This document shows, one piece after another, positions 31,685-43,060 of a stretch of DNA of 64,000 bases. Position 1 is the first letter of the stretch, and every line of letters begins with the position of its first letter. A program made the position numbers and the translations under genes. Origin of the DNA: Garcia nutans (lineage: Eukaryota; Streptophyta; Magnoliopsida; Malpighiales; Euphorbiaceae); NCBI GenBank assembly GCA_947685225.1, contig CANTUV010000008.1, positions 35,394,001 to 35,458,000 of the forward strand. The letters are read 5' to 3'. The notes under the pieces were generated by a model. It worked only from the letters and a program-made list of their open reading frames with translations. It was not told the DNA's origin and did no database searches.

Positions 31685-32990
31685 GAAGATAAACCTTATT
31701 GTTGTGTAGGTATGCCTAAGGTCTACTATTAATGAAAGTGTTTGGCTAGTAGATAGTGGATGTTCAAGGCACATGACCAGTAATGCAAACCTTTTTACAA
31801 CTCTTACTTACAAGCAAGGAGGTAATGTGGCATTTGGAAATAATGCTAAAGGAAAAATTATTGGTATTTGTTCTATTGGTATGCTTGGTAAAAATTTAAT
31901 TGATGATGTGTGGCTAGTTGATGGATTGAAACATAATTTGCTTAGTATTAGTCAATTGTGTGACAAAGGATATAATCTTAATTTTATTTCTAAAGCATGC
32001 AAAATTACCTCTTCTAATGGTGAATTTGCATTCAATGAAAGTAGAATTGGTAACACCTATAAAATTGACCTACACTCTAATAATGCTTTTAAATGCTTAG
32101 ACACTATTAATGATGCTTGGCTTTGGTGTAGAAGATTAGGACATGCTAATATAAACTAATTACAATGTCTAAGCAAAGAAGAACTTGTAGATGGACTTCC
32201 CAAAATGAAATTCAACAAAGATAAAATTTATGAACCTTGTCAATTTGGAAAACAACATAAGAGTTCTTTAAAAAAAATAATATTGTAAGTACATCTAGAC
32301 CCTTAGAATTAATTCATTTAGATTTGTTTGGTCCTAATAGAATTGCTAGTCTAGGAGGCAAGTTGTATGCATTTGTACTTATTGATGACTACTCAAGGTT
32401 TATATGGACTAATTTCTTAACTCAAAAGAATGAAGCTTTTAATCATTTCAAAATTTTTGCAAAAAGAGTTCAAAATAAAAAAAAGGCTATGTGATCACAT
32501 CTATTAAAAGTGATCATGACAAAGAATTTGAAAATGATAACTTTGAAAATTTTTACAATGAACTTGGAATTTCACATAATATTTCAGCTTCTAGAACACC
32601 TCAAAAAAATGGCGTGGTTGAAAGAAAAAATAGAACATTGGTAGAAATGGCTAGAACAATGCTCAATGAGTGTAATTTACCTTCTTACTTTTGGGTAGAA
32701 GCTGTTAATACCGCATGTTATATTTCAAATTATGTGTTCAAAAGACCTTTGATAAATAAAACTTCTTATATGCTATGGAATGGAAGAAAACCCAAAATAT
32801 CTTACCTTAGAGTATTTGGATACAAATGCTTCATATTAAATACCAAGGATAACCTTGGAAAATTCTCATCCAAATCGGATGAAGGTGTATTCTTAGGGTA
32901 CTCAACTTCTAGTAAAGCATATAGAGTATTTAATAGGAGAACTCTAGTAGTTGAAGAATCAATGTATGTTATCTTTGATGAATCATCCAA
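31685..32990 (+). pseudogene. Protease and integrase of the SIRE-type element
   Basis: The copia protease active site is visible as WLVDSGCSRHMTSN near 31745. The integrase zinc-binding region follows (CRRLGHANIN, later CQFGKQHKSS), then the core with HLDLFGPNRIASLGGKLYAF, DDYSRF, IKSDHDKEF and GISHNISASRTPQKNGVVERKN, matching the D-D-E catalytic layout with Asp in SDHDKEF and Glu in VVERKN. Stops at 32157-32159 and frameshifts near 32280 and 32490 break it. The tail contains the GKFSSKSDEGVFLGYS motif common to copia integrases. Confidence 0.9.
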
Positions 32991-34740
32991 GCTTGATCAT
33001 GGGAAAGGTAGTACTCTTGATGATCTTGTAAGTACATTTAAAAAATTTGAGATAAAGAAAACTCCAAGGGAAAACAATGATGAACTAGAACACATAGTGG
33101 AACAAGAAGAACCTAAGATGGGAGAGACTCAAGAACTACCCAAAGATTGGAACAATCAAAAGGATTATCCAAAGGAACTCATCATTGGTGATACCTCAAA
33201 GGAAGTAACTACTAGATCAAAATTTAAGTATTTAGAATCTAATATTGCTTTTATTTCTCAAATTGACCCAAGGACTATAGAGAAGACTCTTAGTGATGAA
33301 TGTTGGATGATTGCCATGCAAGATGAACTCAACCACTTTGAGAGAAACAAAGTGTGGGATCTTGTTTCTAGACCCAAGGATCATCCAATTATTGGTTGCA
33401 AATGGGTATATAGGATTAAGCTTGATGAAGATGGTCTCATTACTAGAAATAAAGCTAGATTGGTGTTAAAGGCTATAACCAAGAGGAAGCATCGATTATG
33501 ATGAGACACTTGCCCCCGTAGCAAGATTAGAAGCAATTAGAATTTTGATCACATTTGCATGTCATATGAATTTTAAAATTTTTCAAATGGATGTCAAAAA
33601 TGCTTTTTTGAATGGTTTTATTAATGAAGTCTATGTTGAAAAACTCCCTATTTTGAAGATTATAAATGTCCAAATCATATCTTTAAATTAACAAAGGCAC
33701 TATATGGTTTGAAACAAGCTCCAGAGCTTGATATAATAGACTTAATACTTATTTATTGGAAAATGGTTTTATAAAAGGCAAAGTTGATACTACTCTTTTT
33801 GTTAAAAATAAATTGCATAACATTTTAATTGTACAAATCTATGTTGATGACATTATATTTAGTACTACTAGTGAATCCTTGTGCCAAGATTTTGTTTCTT
33901 GTATGACTAGAGAATTTGAAATAAGCATGATGCACGAACTTAAATTCTTTCTTAGTTTACAAGTTAAGCAATGCAAGCATGGTATATTCATCAATCAATC
34001 AAAATATACAAAGGAACTTCTCAAGAAGTTTGTCATAGATGGTTGCAAAGCAAGCAAGACTCCAATGAGTGCATACTTGAAATTGGACAAAGATGAAATT
34101 GTTAAGAAAGTTGATGATAAGAAATATCGAGATATTATCATATCACTCCTTTACATAACCGCTTCTAGGCCCGATATAATATATAATATTTGTTTTTGTG
34201 CTAGATTTCAATCATGCCTTAAAGAATCACATTTGAATGCCACCAAAAAGATTTTAAAATATTTGAGTGGAACATTGCATTTAGGACTTTGGTATTCTAG
34301 AAATACATCATTTAACATTTTAGGTTTTTCGAATGCAGATTTTGCTGGTAACCTATTGGATAGGAAAAGCACAACTGGAGCATATCATTTTCTTAGTGAT
34401 TGCCTAGTTTCTTGGTTTAGCAAGAAATAAGGGTCGGCTACTTTTTCTGCCACGGAAGCCAAATATGTTACTGCATATTTTTGTTGTATACAAGTTTTAT
34501 GCATGAAGCAACAATTTATAGATTATGGTAAAAATTTTGATCACATTCCCATTAAATGTGATACTACAAGTGCCATTAATCTATCAAAAAATCCAATCCA
34601 ATATTCTATGTTAAAATATATAGATATTAGGCACCATTTCTGGATAGATAATGTTCAAAACTGAAATGTAGTTATAGAATTTATAAACACTCAAAATCGA
34701 CTTGCCGATATCTTCACAAACCCTTGAATGAAGAAAGATT
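32991..34740 (+). pseudogene. Reverse transcriptase and RNase H of the SIRE-type element
   Basis: RT begins near ECWMIAMQDELNHFERNKVWDL and continues with GCKWVYRIKLDEDG, then after a frameshift near 33470 with LAPVARLEAIRIL, MDVKNAFLNGFINEVYVE and ALYGLKQAP. The catalytic YVDDIIF is intact near 33840-33860. RNase H is recognised by SNADFAGNLLDRKSTTGAY and, after a stop at 34428-34430, SATEAKYVTA. Additional stops and shifts lie near 33645, 33770 and 34660. The polypurine-like end and a short tail follow. Confidence 0.92.
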
Positions 34741-34969
34741 AAATTTTTATAAAACAACACATAGGAATGATAGATGGAAGAACTTTAAATTGAAAATTGT
34801 CTTAATTTTTTTGAATGTGCATATCAATGATGGAATTAGAATTACTTACAAATGTATATATTTTAACATGACCTAATTTCTCATTTACATCTATTTTGAA
34901 CATACATTAAAGGCCACAAATTGTGATCCACAATCCTTTCATTTCTTTTTGAAAAATGTCTTTTAGTTC

Positions 34970-35340
34970 ACCCAGACTATGTCTTAGTATGACCGGACAA
35001 ATCACTTGTTCGACCGTACCGTAGCTCATCCCACTCAACTGAGAATGCTGAGACCTGGTCCGACTAAGCTCTATCTAAATTTTTTACTGTGGAAAAAAGA
35101 GTCCGACTGGAAATACTCCCAATTTTTCAAAAATTCTAGTTGTTGGACAACTTTAAAACTTGTATATTTTATTCATAATATCAATAAAATGGCTAGTTTG
35201 ACCTCCAAACTCTATATAAACCCACTTATACTCAAACTTTATGATCTTTAACATTTGGTTTCACTTATAAACACTTTATAAAGACTTAGAACATCAACTC
35301 TCTTAAGATTTCTCATTCATCTCATCATCATCATCATCTT
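34970..35340 (+). promoter_or_regulatory. LTR-like internal promoter before the envelope-like region
   Basis: The block resembles U3 of this element's own LTR. ATGGCTAGTTTGACCTC and TATATAAA at 35190-35220 parallel ATGGCTAGTTGAAGACTT and TATAAATA at 48678-48709, and both are preceded by words like GACCGTACCG/GACCATACCG with AGCTCA/AGCTAA. The TATA box lies about 120 bases before the ATG at 35341. This suggests a copied promoter for separate transcription of the downstream region. Confidence 0.6.
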
Positions 35341-35483
35341 CATGGCTCTTAAAGTTTCCACGAAGAAAGCTTCAAGACATGGGAAGGGAAAGGAAATTGC
35401 TACTTCTTCCACCCCTATTGAATAGTATAGGACAAGAACTCACAAACCTACGCACTTAAGTGAAGAAGAAAAACAAAGTTATG
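35341..35483 (+). pseudogene. Envelope-like region of SIRE-type element, 5' part
   Basis: An ATG at 35341 opens a Lys/Ser-rich stretch (MALKVSTKKASRHGKGKE) with one in-frame TAG at 35422. It stops at the insertion point of solo LTR E. After removal of the inserted DNA and one copy of the target duplication the frame continues in the 3' part at 46371. A basic start of this sort is common in SIRE envelope-like proteins, which have no demonstrated function. Confidence 0.65.
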
Positions 35484-35675
35484 TGTAGACCCTTAATTTT
35501 TGACTCAGTCCGGTCCGTTATTTTTTATATAGTTCAAAATAATTTTTGTGTTATTTTAATTAAATAATATTTATTTTAGTATTTATTATTTATAATTTTT
35601 AATAAAAATAAAAATGATGAAGTTAATAAAAATAATAATAATAAATAAATAAATAAAAATAAAAATCGGCGAAGG

Positions 35676-35765
35676 CCAATTCGCCCGCAGGAATTTCATG
35701 CTGGCCATTTTGCTACAGGAAATTCATGCGGCGAATTAGCTGGCTGCCCAGCCAGCGCGCACAGT
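35676..35765. repeat. U3 word array of solo LTR E
   Basis: aattcgcccgcag, gctggcc, gcggcgaatt and gctggctgcc words in both orientations before the TATA box. Confidence 0.55.
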
Positions 35766-35936
35766 TACTCGTAATTTCACACCAGCTCTCGCAGTTTTGG
35801 CCAACACTCGCAGTTTTCACCAGCAAAATTTTTCTAACGCAATTTTTTCTGAAACCAAATTCTATTTGGTTTCGGTTTCTTTTCCTAATTAATTTTAGTT
35901 TCCTTAATCAATTAGAATTAGTCTTATAATTTTTCC

Positions 35937-35944
35937 TATAAATA
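35937..35944 (+). promoter_or_regulatory. TATA box of solo LTR E
   Basis: TATAAATA 453 bases into the LTR. A solo LTR keeps its promoter and could start transcripts, here pointing at element F. Confidence 0.5.
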
Positions 35945-36510
35945 ATACTTTAAAGCTCAGAATTAAGGGATGGGACTTTGATTAGGGGATCGAAAGTTTG
36001 TTTTACTAGAGTTAAACTTGGGACTTCAGATTTGAGAGGAGCAAGAAGAAGCAATCAATCCATCAAAGGCAGCAACCTTGCCTTTGTTATTGTTCATCCA
36101 GAAATCAATTTTTGGTGGAACCAACGAATGGAGGTTTGAATATCTATTTTCTTTATTTATTTCTTTACAGTAGCTTCATCATTCAAATTGGATTAATTGT
36201 TTCATCAAACAATTTGATCAAAAACTTCAAAAACCCTAAATCATCCTTCTGTTTCTAAAACTTCAAAAACCCTAAATTGTTTCTTCTGTTTCCAAAAACT
36301 TTAAAACCCTAACCTAATCTCTATTCCAAAAATTCAGTAGCCTTATTTTTTTAAGCATCAAAAGCTTTAACCCTAATTAATCATTCTTTCCAAAATCACA
36401 CAATAAGCATTATTTTTTGAAAAATAACACTAGTTTCTTCTAATTTCAAAACCCTATTTTCTAAATCTTGAACCCTAAAATCTTTATTTTCAATACCAAA
36501 ACCTACAACC

Positions 36511-36581
36511 CTGCAAGGGGCGCTGCCCCCTTGACCCCCGTCCGCTAACTGGCTAGCGGGACCGCCGTACGGGCTCGGGCC
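36511..36581. other. GC-rich triple-palindrome block in solo LTR E
   Basis: Within AT-rich LTR sequence, 36514-36533 can fold as CAAGGGG/CCCCTTG, 36542-36559 as CCGCTA/TAGCGG, and CCGTACGG at 36565-36572 is a perfect palindrome. The equivalent region of the LTRs at 26046 and 37158 has no such block, so it is an insertion unique to this copy. Confidence 0.75.
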
Positions 36582-37399
36582 AATATTTATTTGTGTATTA
36601 TAAGTCTTTATGTTTAGCTTCCTTTGTTATGATTATTCAAAATATAGTAGTTTTATTCAAAATACAAACTTAAACCCTAATTTATTCAAACCATAAATCC
36701 TAATTCTGTTTTCAAATCTTCAGAGTAGCTTTTTATAATTTTATTCACTGGGATATTTTAATCTTTCAAATAACTCCATTAAAGACTTTCTATATTTGTT
36801 TCATCTAAAAATATTTAAGTATTTATTATAGTCAATATTAAAACCATACTTAACTTTGATCACGGTAAGACATCAAATCCTAAATCATAATCTGCAAAAT
36901 CAAGGTTTCAAACCATAAAACCCTAATTCATGAAGTTTGCTTAAAACCCTAACTAAACCTACCTTTTTTAAGTCACAGTAACATTATTTTCATAAGACAT
37001 CCAAAACCTTAAATCTTTTAAGCATCCAGTAGCTATGCTATTGCTTTAAAATATTTCTCAAAATCCTAGTTATTGAGCATAAAACTTTAGAAACCCTAAT
37101 TAATGTATGGATCCCTAAAGTTAATATATTCACTATTTTATTTACATTGGATGAATGTGCAGACCCTTAATTTTTGACCCAGTCTGGTCCAATATATTTT
37201 ATTTAGTCCAAAATAAATTTTGTGTTGTCTAATATATTATAATTGGTCCAAAATAATTTTTGTTATCTTAATTAAATAATTTTTACTTTAGTATCTAATT
37301 TTTTTAATCAAAAATAAAAATAAAAATCAAAATCAAAAAAATAAAAATAAAAATCGGCGACAGAAAAATCGGAGACGAAAAAATCGTTGCCGAAAACCA

Positions 37400-37475
37400 G
37401 AGCGGGCTTGGCCGTGGGCCATTTCGCCGCAGGAGTTTCCTACGGGCGAAATGGCCTGCAGGCCATTCCTCGCTC
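37400..37475. repeat. U3 word array of element F
   Basis: gggccatttcgcc and gggcgaaatggcc plus cctgcaggcc, i.e. words followed by their reverse complements. Confidence 0.65.
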
Positions 37476-37654
37476 CCTGCCGCAGCCAACTGGGGCAAAT
37501 TTTTTTGCCAGCGCAATTTTTCTGCAGCAGTTTTTTTCGCCAGCAAAATTTTTCCGACGCAAATTTTTCGAAACCTAATGCAATTAGGTTTCGGTTTCCT
37601 TTTCTTAATGAATAATGTATGTCGTGAGCAACTAGGAATAAACCAAAAAAATTC

Positions 37655-37662
37655 TATAAATA
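37655..37662 (+). promoter_or_regulatory. TATA box of element F 5' LTR
   Basis: TATAAATA about 500 bases into the LTR, after the word array. It is the promoter that would drive the gag transcript of F. Confidence 0.6.
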
Positions 37663-38857
37663 AGATCAATTATAACACAAAGGGGGAGGAGAAACAATCA
37701 GAAATTGGGACGGAAATTGGTGACCGAGAGTGAGTAGGAAAACTTGGAAACTTTAAAAATTCCTTCTGGCATTAAATTGAATTGGACTTTGGAGGGAGCA
37801 AACAAGCAATTCAAGCAATTCAAAGGCAAGAAAATCTTGTCCTTGACCTTGTTCATCCAAGAAGCAATTTTTTTGGGTGTAACTCACGAACCAAGGTTTG
37901 AGCTCTTAAATTCTTTTTTTTGTTTTATCACAGTAGCTTAATTCATCCAGTTGCTTCTTTTAATTCAATCCCAGAACCTTTAATTCCCCTTTTCAAAAGT
38001 TAAAAACCTTATTTCATTGCTTTATTTTCCAAAGAGGCTTAAAATTATTATTTTTACTTCTTCAAAATCTTAAAACCCTAATTGAACATGTTTTTCAACA
38101 AAACCAAATTTTAATTATGTTTCTTACAACAAACCCTAAAAACACCTTTTCTATTTACATAAACCTTAAATCATTGGTCTACTTTCATAAAATTTTCAAC
38201 TGCTTTTTCCAAATCCTAAAAAACTAAGCATCCACCGAAACCCTAATTCTAAAACACTAAATCCAAATGTAACTTCCAAACCTAAAATGATGAACCCTAA
38301 CCCTTTAAAACCTTAAACCCTAATTTTTTTTCTAAACCCTAATCCTTTAGAATTTTAAAAACTATATAAATCCCAAATGTTTACTTTTATACAATAAGCA
38401 TGAAACTATAATTCAATGAATAACCAAACCATAAATCTAAGTATTTTAAAGTGTTCAAACCCTAATTTCATGATTTTACATAACAAACCCTAGTTTGGTT
38501 AATCAAAGAGTCTTACCAATCTTTTAAAACATAAAATCCTCAATCTATTTTAATTTTCTTAAAGTCACAGAAGCCAAATTTTATTAATTCCAAAACCTTA
38601 AACACATGAAATAAAGAGCCCTAAATGGAAACAGTAGCTATAATTGGAATTTTATTTGCCTTATTCAATTCTATATTTGATTATGCTTTGATTTATTTCT
38701 TATGCTTTAATTTATTTAAGTTTAATGCTTGGTTTATTTAATTTATCATGGATGGATGTTTACTTTCTATTGATATTTAATATCTTTGATGAATGATTTA
38801 TTTATGATGAATGATTATTTACTTTTATCAATTTATTTAGATTTCCAAATGTTGTAA

Positions 38858-39021
38858 GAGGTATGTTTCCACTTGTTGGATACCTCATTAGTTAAATATC
38901 ATGTAATTTAAATTGCTTTTCTATTTTAGAATTAATGTAAAGGACATGTTTCTACCTTTCAGTGGGTTTCCTATTTAGGCATGAGATATAAGGACATGTT
39001 TTCATCCTTGGATGGGTATCC
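38858..39021 (+). other. Triple TGTTTC stem-loop array (element F 5' LTR)
   Basis: Stem-loops at 38858-38886, 38942-38971 and 38992-39021. The first keeps GAGGTA/TACCTC. The second and third have right arms TTTCC and TATCC, which lose one pair each. Confidence 0.75.
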
Positions 39022-39417
39022 ATTTATTTGCTTTGTTTGGACGTTGCTTTGATTTTCAATATATCGATGCTTTATTTTAATTATTTGTGTGTAATATGGA
39101 TAATGTTGTTATACTTAAGAATTTTATAATAATAAGACCTGTAAAGGAGGCCGGTTCCAATGAACCTGGCGTTGTGGGGGTGCTGGGCCATTTCTCACCT
39201 TCCCCACACGTACCCAACTTTCCGAACCCATTAAGGGGTTGGGGATTCCTTAGGAATCGAGTCATCCACCCCTTTCTTTTTTTTTTCTGGCCCGTTCGAA
39301 TGGCGACTAAATTTTCTCCGGACTTAGGTCCGTGTTCTCTAAGATCCCAAGCCTAAACAGTGCCGAAGTTGCAAGAACCATTCCACCGAGAGTGGGGGCA
39401 AAAATCCCCGCTCACAG

Positions 39418-39435
39418 TGGCGACTCAACTGGGGA
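39418..39435 (+). promoter_or_regulatory. Primer binding site of element F
   Basis: TGGCGACTCAACTGGGGA, one base different from the PBS of element A, one base after the LTR end. Confidence 0.8.
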
Positions 39436-40600
39436 TAAGAGAAGTTGATTCCGTTGGTCTTTATATTATTCTATTCTTTCTTATAATGATATTATCCATT
39501 GCATCATATTAGATTGCATTGTGTGCGTGAGTTAGGATGCCCGTGTTAAACGTGTTGTGTTATGTAAGGGATACCATACTTTCACTCAAGGTATGGAGAT
39601 CAAGCATAGCATAACCACTCATAGCCTTGTACCTTTTGGTATATACTTGCTATGGGAACCTAAGCCTTTTAACTCAAAGACTAAAGCTCATGTAATTGGC
39701 CTAGTAACTTTCCTAAGTTTTTACCCCAAATGCATGTTTTTTTACTATGGTTAATTTATCTTGGCTTAAATCATGGCTTATTTGGTTTGTTCTTTTTTTA
39801 ATATGACCTAAGTATATTGCGAGCTCAAAATAAAATTTTCTTTAAAGTCCAAAAGACCAAAGTTATTTTCAAAACTTTTTCAAAATGGTCTTTGGATATA
39901 AAACTTTTCTAAAAACAAATCAAAAATTCTTTTCTCATGACCCAAATATTAAGCCCAAAATTCATTTTTTCTAAAACTTTTTTCTTACAATGGGCTTAGA
40001 AACAAAATTATTTTCATCCAACCTTTTCTTCACAAAGAGCTTGCAAATTATTTAGGTCAATTATGAAATACTAAAAAATCAATTGTGAGCCTAGTTTATA
40101 CTAAGAATAATTAATCAAGGGCTTGTTTGTGGCATGAATCATTAGTTACTTTTTCAAGTGAGAAATCTATTTATAATAACCTCTTAATTTAGTTTTAATC
40201 CAATAAAAGCTACTTTAGTTGGTTGAATGGATTAAAACCTAATTAATGGGAATTATGATCAACTGATTTCCATTTTCAAAAATATAACTATTGGTTGAAA
40301 TGTCCGAGGGAATTATTCGAAAACAAGATACCCCATGTTGGTATTTTGTTAACCATATACCTAAGAAAAGAGACTCACCATTCATGTGTGGATGATATAA
40401 GGTTGGAAGGAATGTCCTAATTATCCTTTTTTGTTAGTTGTTTGTGCATACATGCATACATGCATATATTTGCATCTCATATCATTGATCCTCTCTGGCT
40501 CACAGCCCTGGATTACGAAAGTTCAAAAGCTTACGACAATCTGACCTACACCGGAGACGAAGTATCTAGCAACGACTCAATCACTTGCTCACCAAAAATA
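39436..40600 (+). other. Untranslated leader of element F
   Basis: Colinear with the leaders of A, G and H. Contains the CCATAC/GTATGG stem-loop at 39574-39596. No supported coding region. Confidence 0.7.
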
Positions 40601-42001
40601 ATGGATCTCGAACAAATTCAAAGGATGGTGGATGAGGCCCTCAATGCCAAGATGGAAGAAATAAAGGAGGCCCTAGCTGGGACCATGAAGAACCAATTGA
40701 CTGCAATCTTAGAGAATCATGTCGAGGCATCTGCTAGCACTAAGAAGCCAAAGGACAAAGGAAAGACTAAAGTTGGTGAAGTTGCTTTTGATGATGAAAA
40801 GGTGATCATTGATGATGATGATGATGATTGAGCTCAATACTACCAAGATGTTCAAGAAAAGAAGAAAGAACTGAAGGTTGTGGAGAAGGCAACTATTGAA
40901 AAAATCGAGACATCTGATGTTGAGAAGATGATTGCTAATTTAGAAAGGAAATTTGAGAAGAAGCTGAAAACCGAAGAGATGTCCGAGATTGATAAACTAT
41001 TTGAACAAGATGAAGAAGTCCCGTACAAGTTCAAGATGCCATCCTTTGCCAAGTACAATGGCACCGAAAATCCCCACCTCCATGTGAAGCAGTATATCAC
41101 TGCTATGCAGTCTGTCTGAGCTACTAAGGCTCAAACTCTAAGATATTTTATGCTCTTATTGGACCCTGTTGTCCAGAATTGGTTTAACACCTTAGATGAT
41201 GGAACACAAAAGAGTTGGGATCTACTTTACAAAGCCTTCATCTAACAATATGGATATAATGTTGAGTTGGAAGTTACCTTAATGGAAGTGGAGTCCATTA
41301 GGCAAAGGCTGAATAAGAATTTTGTAGATTATGTGAAGAGATGGAGAAACAAGGCCACTCTACTCAAGAAGAGGCCTGATGAATCAGATCAAATAAGGAT
41401 GATTGTGAGAGGGGTGTTGCCTAATCTTCGTGAGAGGATGTCTCATACACTCATCCATGATTTCAAAGACCTTCTCCAAGCTGGTTTGCAAATTGAAGAA
41501 TGGGAAAGGGAGAAGAGCTATTTTGCAACAAAAAGGAGCGAGAAAGGGAGCTATCAATCTGGTAGCCAAAGCATGCAAAAGACCATCGGTGTTAATGCTA
41601 CTAACCAAGGAACGAGGAGACAATTTTCGGAATTGGGAAAACCAATGTCTTGGGTTCTCAATAAGCTTCAAAGAAAGGGATTGCTACAACCCTTTAATCC
41701 TCATCCTTTGCCTAACCCGCTCCCATCTAATTTTGACACTAAAGCATTTTTTCAATTTCACCAAATGCGAGGGCATGAAACAGATAAATGTGCTCGTCTA
41801 AGGCATGAGATCCAAGATTTGATTGATAGTGGCAAGCTACCCGAGCTGGATAAGCCCAATACTAAGAACAACCCTTTGCCTAAATTTGGAAGAGTGCCAC
41901 CACCGGCAACCTTCATGGTGGGAAAAGGATTAGAAGAAGATTTTGTTTTATCATCCTTTCAAGATGGGGATATTGAAGATGTGAAAGGAAAAGAAGCTTA
42001 A
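40601..42001 (+). pseudogene. gag: Gag of element F, three nonsense changes in one frame
   Basis: 466 codons in a single frame from MDLEQIQRMVDEAL to GKEA. Same layout as in element A: charged N-terminus, acidic patch (IIDDDDDD), gag core (MPSFAKYNGTENPHLHVKQY to IEEWEREKS) and a C-terminal knuckle in which the first Cys has become Phe (FQFHQMRGHETDKC). Stops are at 40829-40831 (TGA for Trp), 41117-41119 (TGA for Arg) and about 41244-41246 (TAA for Gln). All three are explained by C-to-T or G-to-A changes. There is no frameshift, unlike element A. Confidence 0.92.
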
Positions 42002-42584
42002 ACTCAACGAACTTTCCTTAGCTTGAATGTTGCTTTTCAATTTTACTTTCTTTAATATTTTGGAACTATCATTTTTTTCAAATTATGTTTGTTTGAATAA
42101 ATTACTTTCATCAAAAATTTTGTTGGTCGTTGTTCATTTTGGTGCTCAACCAATGAGGAATCTAGCTTGATAATTCATGAATTAATATATCTATGCATCA
42201 TGACTTGAATGACTTTACTAGATGAGGGAATTGCTCTATAGCATTAAGTTTTGTATGCTTACTTAGAGGGGGCTCCTGCATAATTATCTTTGTCTAGGTC
42301 CTAGTCAATCTTAGAACATGTTTTGACAAACTTTCGAGGTGAAATTGAACTCTGCTTATTTTAGGGAGAGATGATCTAGGCATTGTTTGGTTAGCCAACA
42401 ACTAGTATCCACCCAATTAAATATCAATCCCTAGCTGTCCCTTTGAGCCTTCATAAAATTTTAGCTTTCTTTTCATTGGCTTAAAAACCCCAAGAATCTA
42501 CCCTGAGTTGTTGTGATACTTTTGACAAGTCTTATGATCACTAAGGTGAAGAGGTAAGAAGATCAAAGAATGAAATGCAAAGCC

Positions 42585-42720
42585 AAGACCATAAGGGTAG
42601 TTGAAGTTCTTAAGACCATGAAGATAGTTGAAGTTCTCAAGACCATAAGGGTAGTTGATTTTCTCAAGACCATGAGGGTAGTTGATGCTTTCAAGACCAT
42701 AAGGGTAGTTGAAGTTTTCC
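42585..42720 (+). repeat. ~30-bp AGACCATAAGGGTAGTTGA repeats
   Basis: Five imperfect units; the open frame across them gives a repetitive peptide that has no family likeness. Confidence 0.7.
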
Positions 42721-42859
42721 TAATATTTCCAATATATCATGACAACATCAGAGTAACAAATGATTCATCCCTATTAAAGGAGATTTATGTTGCTCCGCTC
42801 ATCCATTATTGGAAGCCCAAGTCAGTACAAACAAGACAACTCTTTTAGAGCTAGAACCA

Positions 42860-43060
42860 AATGAGAAAAAGTAAAAGAAAAAAAAAAGAAAAAAAAGGAA
42901 GAAAAGAAGAAAAGAAAAAAAGAAAAGAAAAAGAAGAAGGAAAAAAAGAAAAAGAAGAAGAAGAAAAAAAGAAAAAGAAAAGAAAAGAAAAAGAAGAAGA
43001 AAAAGAAAGAAAATAAAATAAGAAAAAAGGAAAAAGGAAAAAAAGAAAAATAAAACCTAG
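42860..43060 (+). repeat. 200-bp purine tract
   Basis: Almost pure A and G with AAAGAAGAAG and AAAAAAGG wording. Strand-asymmetric tracts of this kind can form triplex or unpaired DNA. Confidence 0.88.

Larger units (their letters stand above)
35484..37157 (+). repeat. Solo LTR E, left part
   Basis: Starts TGTAGACCC after TTATG (35479-35483); its right part ends at 46365 and is followed by GTATG, a near-perfect 5-bp target duplication. Together the parts make about 2.34 kb, one LTR of the Tat-like family without internal region. F is inserted after GAATG at 37153-37157. This part contains the word array (35676-35765), TATA (35937-35944), CCCTAA-rich sequence and an unusual GC-rich block (36511-36581). 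Confidence 0.92.
37158..39416 (+). repeat. 5' LTR of element F, full length
   Basis: 2259 bases, starts TGCAGACCC (second T changed to C relative to TGTAGACCC) and ends CTCACA. Holds the word array (37400-37475), TATA (37655-37662), AAACCCTAA-rich zone (38210-38600), triple stem-loop (38858-39021) and terminal GC-rich part. Confidence 0.93.

Noticed and set aside
39077..39356. An ~80-90 codon frame open on both strands at the end of most Tat-like LTRs (also 5585, 16573, 27912, 45254, 45369, 45922, 55379)
   Set aside because: It is the GC-rich LTR end repeated in each copy. Likeness comes from LTR relatedness; neither frame resembles a known protein and several copies have altered starts or ends.
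42570..42848. Frame with repeated KTIRVVEVLKTM-like text
   Set aside because: Produced by the 30-bp repeats of the 3' UTR; the number of repeats differs between copies and the frame is not kept in A or H.
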